A stretch of DNA of 18,611 nt from an uncultured Lachnoclostridium sp. (GTDB lineage Bacteria > Bacillota > Clostridia > Lachnospirales > Lachnospiraceae). Position 1 is the stretch's first letter. Each line of letters opens with the position of its first letter. A program made the translations under genes and the position numbers. The stretch lies in contig CABQJX010000048.1 of assembly GCA_902464595.1 (NCBI GenBank), positions 1 through 18,611 on the forward strand, read 5' to 3'. Shown piece by piece: positions 6,918 to 12,246 of the stretch. The notes below the pieces were generated by a model, which saw only the letters and a list, made by a program, of their open reading frames with translations, had not been told where the DNA came from and searched no databases.

Positions 6918-8375
6918 TTATTTTCTGTGATAGGAATCAAGAAGCTGGTTTTTAATGTGCCACAGCTCATTGGACAGATCCACGTGGACGGTATGGGGGT
7001 TCATGAGACGTTTGGATTCCTCCCACAGCGTGTCCAGCTCCTGGCGGCAGTAAGCCTGAATATCCATAACCTTGGGAGATTGGTAAACGCACTGGCCGTC
7101 TTTGAAAATGGGAACCATCAGCTCCCGCATGGTGTAGGAGCCAGGGGACAGCATAGTCTTTTTCCATGTTTCAATCGGATCAAACAGAAGCAGGGAATTA
7201 TTGGTGTTAAATTCTTCCCCGACCAGACAGATCAAATCAGCGATGATCTTGCCAGTCTCCTTATCATAAATTCTCTGTATGGTTTTATTTCCTGGGTTTG
7301 TGATCTTTTCCGCATTCTCTGACAGCTTGATTTTGGGAATGAACTGTCCGCTGGATTTGTCTAATACAGCAGCTAGTTTGTACACACCGCCGAAGGAAGG
7401 ACAGTCTTTGGCGGTGATCAGATTGGTTCCCACGCCCCAGGAATTGATGGCGGCCCCTTGGATCTTCAGGGAATTAATGAGATTTTCGTCCAGGTCGTTG
7501 GAAGCAGAGATCACCGCATCTGGGAATCCTGCCTCATCCAGCATTTTTTTTGCTTTTTTGGATAGATAAGCCAGATCTCCGCTGTCCAGACGGATACCAT
7601 AGAAGGTAAGAGGGATCCCAGCCTCGCGCATCTCCTTAAATACCTGGATGGCGTTGGGGATGCCGGAGCCTAAGGTATCATAAGTGTCAACCAGAAGGAT
7701 GCAGGCAGAGGGGTAGAGCTTTGCGTAAGTCCGAAAAGCAGTCAGCTCGTCCGGGAAGCTCATGATCCAGCTGTGGGCATGGGTTCCCTTTACGGGGACA
7801 TCAAACATTTTTCCGCAGAGCACGTTGGATGTACCAATACATCCGGCGATCATAGCCGCTCTTGCCCCGTAGGTTCCTGCATCCGGCCCCTGCGCACGCC
7901 GGAGTCCAAATTCCATAACCCCATCGCCTTTGGCTGCATATACGATGCGCTCCGTTTTGGTGGCGATCAGGCTCTGGTGATTGATGATGTTCAGAAGGGC
8001 GGTCTCCACCAGCTGGGCCTGCATGATGGGAGCGATGACCTTTACCAGAGGTTCTCTTGGGAATACCACAGTTCCCTCAGGAATGGCATAAATATCGCCG
8101 GTGAAATGAAAATCGCGGAGATATTCCAGAAAATCTTCCCCAAAGATATGAAGGTTTCTCAGATATTCAATATCACTGTCATCAAAGTGGAGATTGTTAA
8201 TATACTCGATCACCTGCTCCAGCCCGGCGCAGATGGCAAAACCGTTGCCGTGGGGATTGTTCCGGTAGAACATATCAAAAACTACGGTTTCATTCGCATC
8301 TTTTTCTTTAAAATATCCCTGCATCATGGTAAGCTCGTACAGGTCTGTCAGTAATGTGAGATTTCTCTGCTCCAT
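6918..8375 (-). CDS. pncB: Nicotinate phosphoribosyltransferase
   Basis: 485 residues, normal for the bacterial family. It joins nicotinate and PRPP, with ATP hydrolysis, to give nicotinate mononucleotide, the entry step of NAD salvage in the cytoplasm. Motifs are the N-terminal LLTDLYELTMMQGYF (residues 8-22), MEFGLRRAQGPDAG (154-167), PVKGTHAHSW (194-203) with the expected phosphorylatable His, ILLVDTYDTLGSG (226-238), GIRLDSGDLAYLSKKA (260-275), and GVGTNLITAKDCPSFGGVYKL (314-334). The start is the ATG with complement at 8373-8375, preceded by AGGAGG at 7 nt. The frame runs open to 8465, but that extension has no ribosome site. It has its own promoter and a terminator shared with galK. Confidence 0.93.
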   Translation of the reverse strand: MEQRNLTLLTDLYELTMMQGYFKEKDANETVVFDMFYRNNPHGNGFAICAGLEQVIEYINNLHFDDSDIEYLRNLHIFGEDFLEYLRDFHFTGDIYAIPEGTVVFPREPLVKVIAPIMQAQLVETALLNIINHQSLIATKTERIVYAAKGDGVMEFGLRRAQGPDAGTYGARAAMIAGCIGTSNVLCGKMFDVPVKGTHAHSWIMSFPDELTAFRTYAKLYPSACILLVDTYDTLGSGIPNAIQVFKEMREAGIPLTFYGIRLDSGDLAYLSKKAKKMLDEAGFPDAVISASNDLDENLINSLKIQGAAINSWGVGTNLITAKDCPSFGGVYKLAAVLDKSSGQFIPKIKLSENAEKITNPGNKTIQRIYDKETGKIIADLICLVGEEFNTNNSLLLFDPIETWKKTMLSPGSYTMRELMVPIFKDGQCVYQSPKVMDIQAYCRQELDTLWEESKRLMNPHTVHVDLSNELWHIKNQLLDSYHRK

Positions 8376-8453
8376 ATGATTTCCTCCTGGCGCGGCCGCG
8401 CTGCAAAAAGGGAGGGCAGCAGGATTTTGGAAGGCCGTGCAAATTTGGTTGTT

Positions 8454-8481
8454 AGTATAACACAAATTTTACAAAAGGCAA
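8454..8481 (-). promoter_or_regulatory. pncB promoter
   Basis: On the minus strand TTGCCT (complement 8476-8481), a 16-bp spacer and TATACT (complement 8454-8459), with a TGn extension before the -10 box. It predicts a leader of about 70 nt before the pncB start at 8375. Confidence 0.65.
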
Positions 8482-8560
8482 AGAAAACGTTAAAAAAATA
8501 ACAATTAAACAAAAGGATTCCTTCATGGGAAAGCTTATACGCCAGGGTTTTCTTGTCCGA

Positions 8561-8587
8561 ACCTTTTGCAGCATCATGCATAAAATA
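8561..8587 (+). promoter_or_regulatory. Sigma-K-like sporulation promoter candidate
   Basis: CATAAAATA (8579-8587) fits the sigma-K -10 consensus CATAnnnTA. The dinucleotide AC of the sigma-K -35 lies 16 bp upstream (8561-8562). It is 35 bp before the GTG of the cysteine-rich protein, and no good sigma-A promoter is seen on the plus strand there. The -35 is only two bases, so a chance match is possible. Confidence 0.4.
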
Positions 8588-8621
8588 ATAAAAAAGACAA
8601 GATAGGGAATGGAGCAGGATC

Positions 8622-9413
8622 GTGCAAAATACAGCTTGCAATTACCAGATTGATTACTCAGCCGTTCCGGGAGAACCGGTTTTTCCGTTTGTTATTTCAT
8701 TGAATACAGAGGAATCTGTCTTGAATCCCCAGGAAGGGCAGAAACAGAGATTTTGTTATGAGATACAAGGGGTAGGGCAGGATACACCTCAGTATGCAGA
8801 TCTGTCCCAGTTTCTTTTTGGGATCTGCGGCAGCATTACAAGGGGAGATCTATCTGATATTTCTGTGTCAGTCAATGGGGATCCCCAGAATATTGTGTGG
8901 GGGCAGAATGTAGAGATCGTCCTTCCAGGCGGATCAGATAGCCCTTCAGGATGCTCGGGCCTGAAGTTTAATTTTCCTGTAAATAAAGAGACGGGTACTG
9001 TGACTGTGTGTTATTCTCTTAATACCCCCTATCAGATCGGGCCGGTAAAGGTCTGCCTTTATGGAGCCGGGGCAGCCGCCTCCGGGCTTTCTGTATGCGG
9101 CCCGGTGTGCGGCAGGGAGACGGCCTGTGAATCTGTTTTTTATCAGCGAGAAACAGTGAGTGTCCCTGTCTATGTGGCTCCTTTTGCGCAAACGGGAGCT
9201 CCAAGGGTCAGCTGCTGCGGCGCTCCCACTGTGTTGGCGGAGCCGGGACGGTATGGAACACTGCCTTCCTGTGTTTTCACCGTTACCCAGGCTCTTTGCA
9301 TCGAGGTTCCCATTTCTTTTGGAGCTGTGGTAGAGACAGGGGAAACCTCTGTCCAATGCGGGAATGCGGCGGAAACAGGATGCGGATGTGGGGAAGGGAG
9401 ACGGAGAGGATAA
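8622..9413 (+). CDS. Unrecognised cysteine-rich protein, possibly a spore-surface protein
   Basis: 263 residues with 16 Cys, no signal peptide and no membrane helix. It starts at GTG with GGAG 7 nt upstream (8611-8614); no in-frame ATG serves. Residues ~1-145 look beta-rich (GQDTPQYADLSQFLFGICG, KFNFPVNKETGTVTVCYS, PYQIGPVKVCLYGAG), with Cys spaced through the predicted strands. Residues ~145-200 are Cys/Gly/Pro/Ala-rich (SVCGPVCGRETAC, CCG). The end, FTVTQALCIEVPISFGAVVE (219-238), is a compact motif followed by VQCG and a CGCG tail. I do not know the family. No export signal, many cysteines and a sigma-K-like promoter would suit a mother-cell spore coat or exosporium protein; that is inference. 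Confidence 0.72.
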   Translation: MQNTACNYQIDYSAVPGEPVFPFVISLNTEESVLNPQEGQKQRFCYEIQGVGQDTPQYADLSQFLFGICGSITRGDLSDISVSVNGDPQNIVWGQNVEIVLPGGSDSPSGCSGLKFNFPVNKETGTVTVCYSLNTPYQIGPVKVCLYGAGAAASGLSVCGPVCGRETACESVFYQRETVSVPVYVAPFAQTGAPRVSCCGAPTVLAEPGRYGTLPSCVFTVTQALCIEVPISFGAVVETGETSVQCGNAAETGCGCGEGRRRG

Positions 9414-9447
9414 GGGGAAAGAATAAAGAAGGATAACGAGTGACATG

Positions 9448-9496
9448 TAAAAAACAGAAATGGCCAGCCAGGGATATTAGAATGGCCATTTCTGTT
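9448..9496 (-). terminator. Intrinsic terminator of rhaM (minus strand)
   Basis: A perfect 14-bp stem, AACAGAAATGGCCA (9453-9466) and TGGCCATTTCTGTT (9483-9496), with a 16-nt loop. The A-run at 9449-9454 gives a U-tract only for minus-strand transcripts, so it chiefly ends rhaM. The hairpin could also stop readthrough from the cysteine-rich gene, but that side has no T-run. Confidence 0.88.
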
Positions 9497-9502
9497 CTCC
9501 CC

Positions 9503-9814
9503 TTAATCCAAATGAAACAGCAGCCTGAGATCGGTGGAGACAGGGCTGTTGTCCGGGTTGGTTTCCATAATATCGGCCATAAAATCCCACCATTTTCGGT
9601 TGATGGCAGTATCAGCGCCTTTGGCCCAGAGTGCTTCATCTTCAATTTCAATGTAACCAAAAAGAGTTAAGGTTTCACGATCCAGAAAAATGGAGTAATT
9701 TTTCCCTCCATGGCTGTGGATCATTTCTTTCATCTCAGGCCACAGCTCATTGTGACGTTTTTCGTATTCTTCTTCGCACCCTGGATACAGTTTCATTTTA
9801 AATGATTTGTACAT
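9503..9814 (-). CDS. rhaM: L-rhamnose mutarotase
   Basis: 103 residues, essentially the size of E. coli RhaM (YiiL). It interconverts the alpha and beta anomers of L-rhamnose in the cytoplasm. Family motifs are KMKLYPGCEEEYEKRHNELW (residues 6-25) with the catalytic His in KRHNELW, YSIFLDRETLTLFGYIE (40-56), and NPDNSPVSTDLRLLFHL near the C-terminus. I start it at MYKSF (complement 9812-9814), preceded on its strand by AAGGAGAG; the frame stays open to 9862 but lacks a ribosome site there. It is monocistronic with its own promoter and terminator. No rhamnose isomerase, kinase, aldolase or transporter is present. Confidence 0.92.
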   Translation of the reverse strand: MYKSFKMKLYPGCEEEYEKRHNELWPEMKEMIHSHGGKNYSIFLDRETLTLFGYIEIEDEALWAKGADTAINRKWWDFMADIMETNPDNSPVSTDLRLLFHLD

Positions 9815-9867
9815 AATATTCGCTCTCCTTTTTTTGCGGTTTATCCATGCATCTTCCTTCATTGATC

Positions 9868-9895
9868 ATTATACTGCTTTTTCATGATTTTCCAA
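9868..9895 (-). promoter_or_regulatory. rhaM promoter
   Basis: On the minus strand TTGGAA (complement 9890-9895), 16 bp, then TATAAT (complement 9868-9873). The TGTGAT/ATCACA palindrome lies 6 bp upstream of this -35, about -48 from the predicted start, so both divergent promoters could respond to it. Confidence 0.65.
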
Positions 9896-9901
9896 GGCTA
9901 T

Positions 9902-9916
9902 TGTGATAAGATCACA
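9902..9916. promoter_or_regulatory. Crp/Fnr-type operator between rhaM and the ferredoxin operon
   Basis: TGTGAT (9902-9907), AAG, ATCACA (9911-9916) is a perfect 6-bp inverted repeat built from the TGTGA/TCACA half-sites used by CRP-type regulators, with one base less in the centre than the E. coli consensus. Its centre (9909) is about 41 bp upstream of the predicted start of the ferredoxin operon, where class II activators bind. The Crp/Fnr regulator encoded at 11070-11729 is the natural candidate. Confidence 0.6.
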
Positions 9917-9934
9917 GAAAAGGAAAGAAGGATC

Positions 9935-9943
9935 TGTTATGAT
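9935..9943 (+). promoter_or_regulatory. Extended -10 promoter of the ferredoxin operon
   Basis: TGTTATGAT is a TGn-extended -10 box (TATGAT at 9938-9943) with no good -35 hexamer, as often seen in activator-dependent promoters. Predicted start is near 9950, which leaves a leader of about 115 nt. Confidence 0.45.
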
Positions 9944-9954
9944 ATATCCATAAA

Positions 9955-10035
9955 ATGATGTCAGGGTCTCAAGTTCAAAAGTCCTCCTGCAAGCAAGCTT
10001 GTGTCGGATTCATGAACTTTTGATCTCGGTATCAT
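9955..10035. repeat. Long imperfect inverted repeat in the ferredoxin operon leader
   Basis: Counting G-U pairs, 9955-9962 pairs with 10028-10035, 9964-9968 with 10022-10026, and AAGTTCA (9971-9977) with TGAACTT (10013-10019). A small inner hairpin, CAAG-CAAG-CTTG, sits at about 9991-10002. The whole is an ~80-nt hairpin just downstream of the predicted start and 30 bp before the ferredoxin start codon. No U-tract follows, so it is not a plain terminator. It could be a leader structure or a dispersed palindromic element. Confidence 0.6.
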
Positions 10036-10065
10036 AAAATATTGGAGCACAGGGAGGTCATAGCG

Positions 10066-10428
10066 GTGGAATTGAGGGTGAGTCAGGATGGCAGGATGGA
10101 GCAAAAGACAGAGATCGTGAAAAAGGTAGAGATCGTGAAAAAGGTAGAGATCGTGAAAAAGTCAGAGATTGTGAAAAAGATAGAGGCTGTGGAAAAGTCA
10201 GGGACAAAGAAAAAAGCAGAGGCTGTGAGACGGCGGAGAAAAGCCTTTGTAGATGGAACGCTGTGTGTTGCCTGCGGCTGCTGTGTAAAGGTGTGTCCGA
10301 AAAATGCCATTGAAATATGGAAGGGGACAGAGGCAAGAGTCCACGAAGAACAATGTGTGGGATGCGGGAAATGCGCCAGGGAATGTCCTGCTTCCGTTAT
10401 TGAAATACGGGAGGTAGAACAACAATGA
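10066..10428 (+). CDS. 2[4Fe-4S] ferredoxin with a repeat-expanded charged N-terminus
   Basis: 120 residues. Residues 61-120 form a two-cluster ferredoxin: CVACGCCVKVCP (Cys67, 70, 73, 77) and CVGCGKCARECP (Cys97, 100, 103, 107), each CxxCxxCxxxCP. It should carry electrons in the cytoplasm, probably to or from the membrane partner in the next gene. Residues 16-45 are five tandem hexapeptides of the type EIVKKV, followed by a Lys/Arg-rich stretch (KKKAEAVRRRRK). This extension is absent from ordinary clostridial ferredoxins (about 55-60 residues). I start at GTG 10066 because GGGAGG (10052-10057) is 8 nt upstream; ATG 10096 is an alternative and keeps the repeats. The stop overlaps the next start as ATGA. 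Confidence 0.85.
   Translation: MELRVSQDGRMEQKTEIVKKVEIVKKVEIVKKSEIVKKIEAVEKSGTKKKAEAVRRRRKAFVDGTLCVACGCCVKVCPKNAIEIWKGTEARVHEEQCVGCGKCARECPASVIEIREVEQQ
10111..10200 (+). repeat. 18-bp in-frame tandem repeat inside the ferredoxin gene
   Basis: Five adjacent units, 10111-10128, 10129-10146, 10147-10164, 10165-10182 and 10183-10200, based on GAGATCGTGAAAAAGGTA. Copies 1 and 2 are identical, 3 and 4 differ at a few bases, and 5 is more diverged; two further degenerate units may follow to 10236. The decay from left to right suggests recent expansion by slippage at the left end. It encodes Glu-Ile-Val-Lys-Lys-x. Confidence 0.95.
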
Positions 10429-11012
10429 AAAAGAGGTGGTATGATTATCTTTGGATCCTGTCAGCGTCTTACCTGATATTGGGATTTTTTAATATTCTGT
10501 TTGCATGGCTGGGGCTGATCTGCTTTTTTGTCCCTTTGGGAATTGCGATTTTTAAAGGAAGTAAAGGATACTGCAGCCGTTACTGCGGCAGAGGGCAGCT
10601 ATTTGGGATGTTAGGGGGCCGTTTTGGATTGTCCAGAAAGAGGGATATTCCTCTTTGGATGAAAAGTAAGTGGTTTCGCTATGGTTTTTTAGCCTTTTTC
10701 TTAATCATGTTCCTGCAAATGCTGTGGAATACATGGCTGGTATTTTCTGGTGTCAAGGAGCTGAGCCAGGTTGTGACAGTGCTGTGGACATGGAGACTGC
10801 CTTGGAACTGGGCCTATCATGGGACTGCACTCCAACCCGGAGCCGTTCAGTTTGCCTTTGGATTTTACAGCGTGATGCTGACCTCTACGATCCTGGGGCT
10901 GATCACCATGGTTCTGTTTAAGCCGCGAAGCTGGTGCGTATATTGTCCCATGGGAACCATGACTCAGATGATCTGCAGAGCGAAAAGCAGGAAAGACAGA
11001 TCGTTTTCCTGA
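10425..11012 (+). CDS. NapH-like membrane protein with two iron-sulfur-type Cys motifs
   Basis: 195 residues. Membrane helices at about 8-42 (one long or two), 84-108 and 143-165. Two Cys motifs sit at membrane edges: CSRYCGRGQ (Cys50, Cys54) and CVYCPMGT (Cys171, Cys174). They match the CxxxCP/CxxCP-G pattern of the Fer4_5/NapH/CcoG/YccM family, whose members hold or pass electrons to iron-sulfur centres at the membrane. The C-terminal ferredoxin domain of NapH is missing, and the separate ferredoxin one gene upstream would supply it. Start overlaps the ferredoxin stop by 4 bp (ATGA), indicating coupled translation. The TGA at 11010-11012 lies in the first unit of the 14-bp repeat. Physiological electron partner unknown. 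Confidence 0.8.
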   Translation: MKKRWYDYLWILSASYLILGFFNILFAWLGLICFFVPLGIAIFKGSKGYCSRYCGRGQLFGMLGGRFGLSRKRDIPLWMKSKWFRYGFLAFFLIMFLQMLWNTWLVFSGVKELSQVVTVLWTWRLPWNWAYHGTALQPGAVQFAFGFYSVMLTSTILGLITMVLFKPRSWCVYCPMGTMTQMICRAKSRKDRSFS

Positions 11013-11082
11013 ATTAGTTTTCCTGAATTAGTTTTCCTAAGTTAGTTTTCCTGAATTAGTTTTCCTAAGTTAGTTTTCCTGA
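11004..11082. repeat. 14-bp tandem repeat across the ends of two convergent genes
   Basis: Five full units and a part, alternating between TTTTCCTGAATTAG (11004, 11018, 11046) and TTTTCCTAAGTTAG (11032, 11060), with a partial copy at 11074-11082. Unit 1 supplies the TGA of the membrane protein gene. Unit 5, read on the minus strand, supplies the TAA of the regulator gene. The 14-bp period is not a multiple of three, so stops appear in every frame. CTAAGTTAG is a perfect small palindrome. I see no terminator hairpin here. Confidence 0.93.
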
Positions 11083-11729
11083 AAGTCGGATAATTTTTGG
11101 AAGTCTGTAATCTCAATAACACCGCGGCTCAGTTTAATACACCCTTCCTCCTTTAAATAGCGCAGCAGCCGTGTGATCACCTCACGATGAGTTCCCAGGT
11201 GGTTGGCAATGGCTTCATGGGTCAGCTTTAGACGGTTGGTTCCCTCTACGGCAGACTCCTCGATTAAAAAGGAGGCAACCCGTTTGTCCAGGCTTTTCCA
11301 CATGATCTGCTCTATGAGCCACATCACATCTGTAAAGCGGGATGCCATGATCTCATTGGTAAAATTGGAAACAGGGGCGGACTCCTCCATGATCTGCTTA
11401 TAGACTTCAGCAGGGATCACCCAGAGTTCCGTGTCCTTTTCCGCTTCGATGATTATTTCAAACTGAATGGAACGGAGCATACAGGAGGCAGAGAGCAGGC
11501 AGAGATCCCGGTCAAAAAGGCGGTATATCGTAATTTCCCGTCCTTCATCGGAAAGAATGTAGGCTCTCAGCTGTCCTTTTTGTATCAGAAGCAGGCCGGT
11601 GCAGTCAGCACTTCCGCTGTGGATAACCGTTCCTTTGTTCACGGTACGGCTTATGAGGCTGCCGGCGATTTTGGATTGCTGTACTTTGGTCAGTTTATCC
11701 CATACGGGAAAGTAGTAGGAAAATTCCAT
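11070..11729 (-). CDS. Crp/Fnr family transcriptional regulator
   Basis: 219 residues. An N-terminal cyclic-nucleotide-binding-type beta-barrel (residues ~15-115; VNKGTVIHSGSADCTGLLLI) is joined by a long helix (~122-150) to a winged helix of the HTH_Crp type (~167-210, HEAIANHLGTHREVITRLLR). The recognition helix reads REVITR (182-187), the R-E-x-x-x-R pattern of CRP (RETVGR) rather than the E-x-x-S-R of FNR, predicting TGTGA-type half-sites. There is no N-terminal cysteine cluster, so it should not carry an FNR-type [4Fe-4S] cluster; the ligand is unknown. Start follows AAGGAGGAGG. It converges on the ferredoxin/membrane-protein operon and probably regulates it. The last residues lie in the 14-bp repeat. 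Confidence 0.9.
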   Translation of the reverse strand: MEFSYYFPVWDKLTKVQQSKIAGSLISRTVNKGTVIHSGSADCTGLLLIQKGQLRAYILSDEGREITIYRLFDRDLCLLSASCMLRSIQFEIIIEAEKDTELWVIPAEVYKQIMEESAPVSNFTNEIMASRFTDVMWLIEQIMWKSLDKRVASFLIEESAVEGTNRLKLTHEAIANHLGTHREVITRLLRYLKEEGCIKLSRGVIEITDFQKLSDFQEN

Positions 11730-11797
11730 GAATGTTCCTCCTCCTTTAGGATATATGTTGGCAGGTACTATACAGTCAGGAATCGGTGTCTTCTGTC

Positions 11798-11826
11798 AGT
11801 ATACCATAGAGAAAAAAGGAGGACAA
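11798..11826 (-). promoter_or_regulatory. Promoter of the Crp/Fnr regulator gene
   Basis: On the minus strand TTGTCC (complement 11821-11826), 17 bp, TATACT (complement 11798-11803) with a TGG extension. An interrupted inverted repeat, TATAC-N3-CAG and CTG-N3-GTATA (about 11770-11803), overlaps the predicted start and could be an operator, perhaps for autoregulation. Confidence 0.65.
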
Positions 11827-11897
11827 GAGGCGCCGGGCGTTGGAAGCTTCCCATGGCGGAACGGATACAAAAAGCGAAAAACCAGGACTTTTCCAGG

Positions 11898-11926
11898 TTG
11901 ACATTTTTCATAGCTGTCATTATAAT
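11898..11926 (+). promoter_or_regulatory. Consensus promoter of the ileS-glgP operon
   Basis: TTGACA (11898-11903), exactly 17 bp, TATAAT (11921-11926): a perfect sigma-A consensus promoter. Predicted start is near 11933, giving a leader of just over 300 nt that holds the T-box. A strong promoter combined with premature termination is typical of T-box control. Confidence 0.9.
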
Positions 11927-11932
11927 AAAAAG

Positions 11933-12182
11933 GACTGAAAAAGCTGTGAGGGAGACAGTAGGCCTGCAGGAACGCTTCAGAGAGCTGGTGGTTGGTGAAA
12001 ACCAGCGCAAGTAGGGCAGGGTGAAGATCACTCCGGAGCTGTCCGGCTGAAGGGGCGTGTCTTTTTAGTAAGCTGGGACGTATTTCCTGCGTTAAGGGGA
12101 CTCATATGATGGTATGAAGAAATAGGTGGTGAAACGAGGCAGATAGATGGCTTTCGTCCTGTTTGGGGCGAAAGCCTTTTTT
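11933..12182 (+). ncRNA. Ile-specific T-box leader of ileS
   Basis: T-box riboswitch that reads tRNA-Ile charging. The distal Stem I is seen as AGAGAGCTGGTGG through GGTGAAAACCAGC (about 11979-12006; GCTGGT pairs with ACCAGC). The specifier region GTGAAGATCACTCCGGAG contains AUC (12027-12029), an Ile codon. The antiterminator pairs AGG (12124-12126) with CCT (12158-12160) and ACGA (12134-12137) with TCGT (12154-12157) around a 7-nt bulge, TGGTGAA. The UGGU part can pair with the ACCA end of uncharged tRNA-Ile. The usual bulge is UGGNACC, so GAA in place of ACC is a variant. The competing terminator is annotated separately. Confidence 0.9.
12149..12182 (+). terminator. T-box-controlled terminator before ileS
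   Basis: GGCTTTCG (12149-12156) pairs with CGAAAGCC (12169-12176), extended by TCC with GGG, then a T-run (12177-12182). Bases 12154-12160 also take part in the antiterminator, so the two folds exclude each other. Confidence 0.93.
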
Positions 12183-12246
12183 AGTCCTATGGGAAACCTC
12201 ATTTCTGCATGGCTAAAAACAATCAATACGAATGGAGGCAAATGCT

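Noticed and set aside
7773..8354. Plus-strand open frame of 193 codons opposite pncB
   Set aside because: It is the antisense shadow of a clearly recognised gene and shows no family resemblance or start signal.
11070..11729. Classical oxygen-sensing FNR with a [4Fe-4S] cluster
   Set aside because: No N-terminal cysteine cluster is present; the Cys residues are scattered (43, 77, 83, 197) and the recognition helix is CRP-like.
11580..12014. Plus-strand open frame of 144 codons
   Set aside because: It runs antisense to the regulator gene and through two promoters and the T-box, with no ribosome site.
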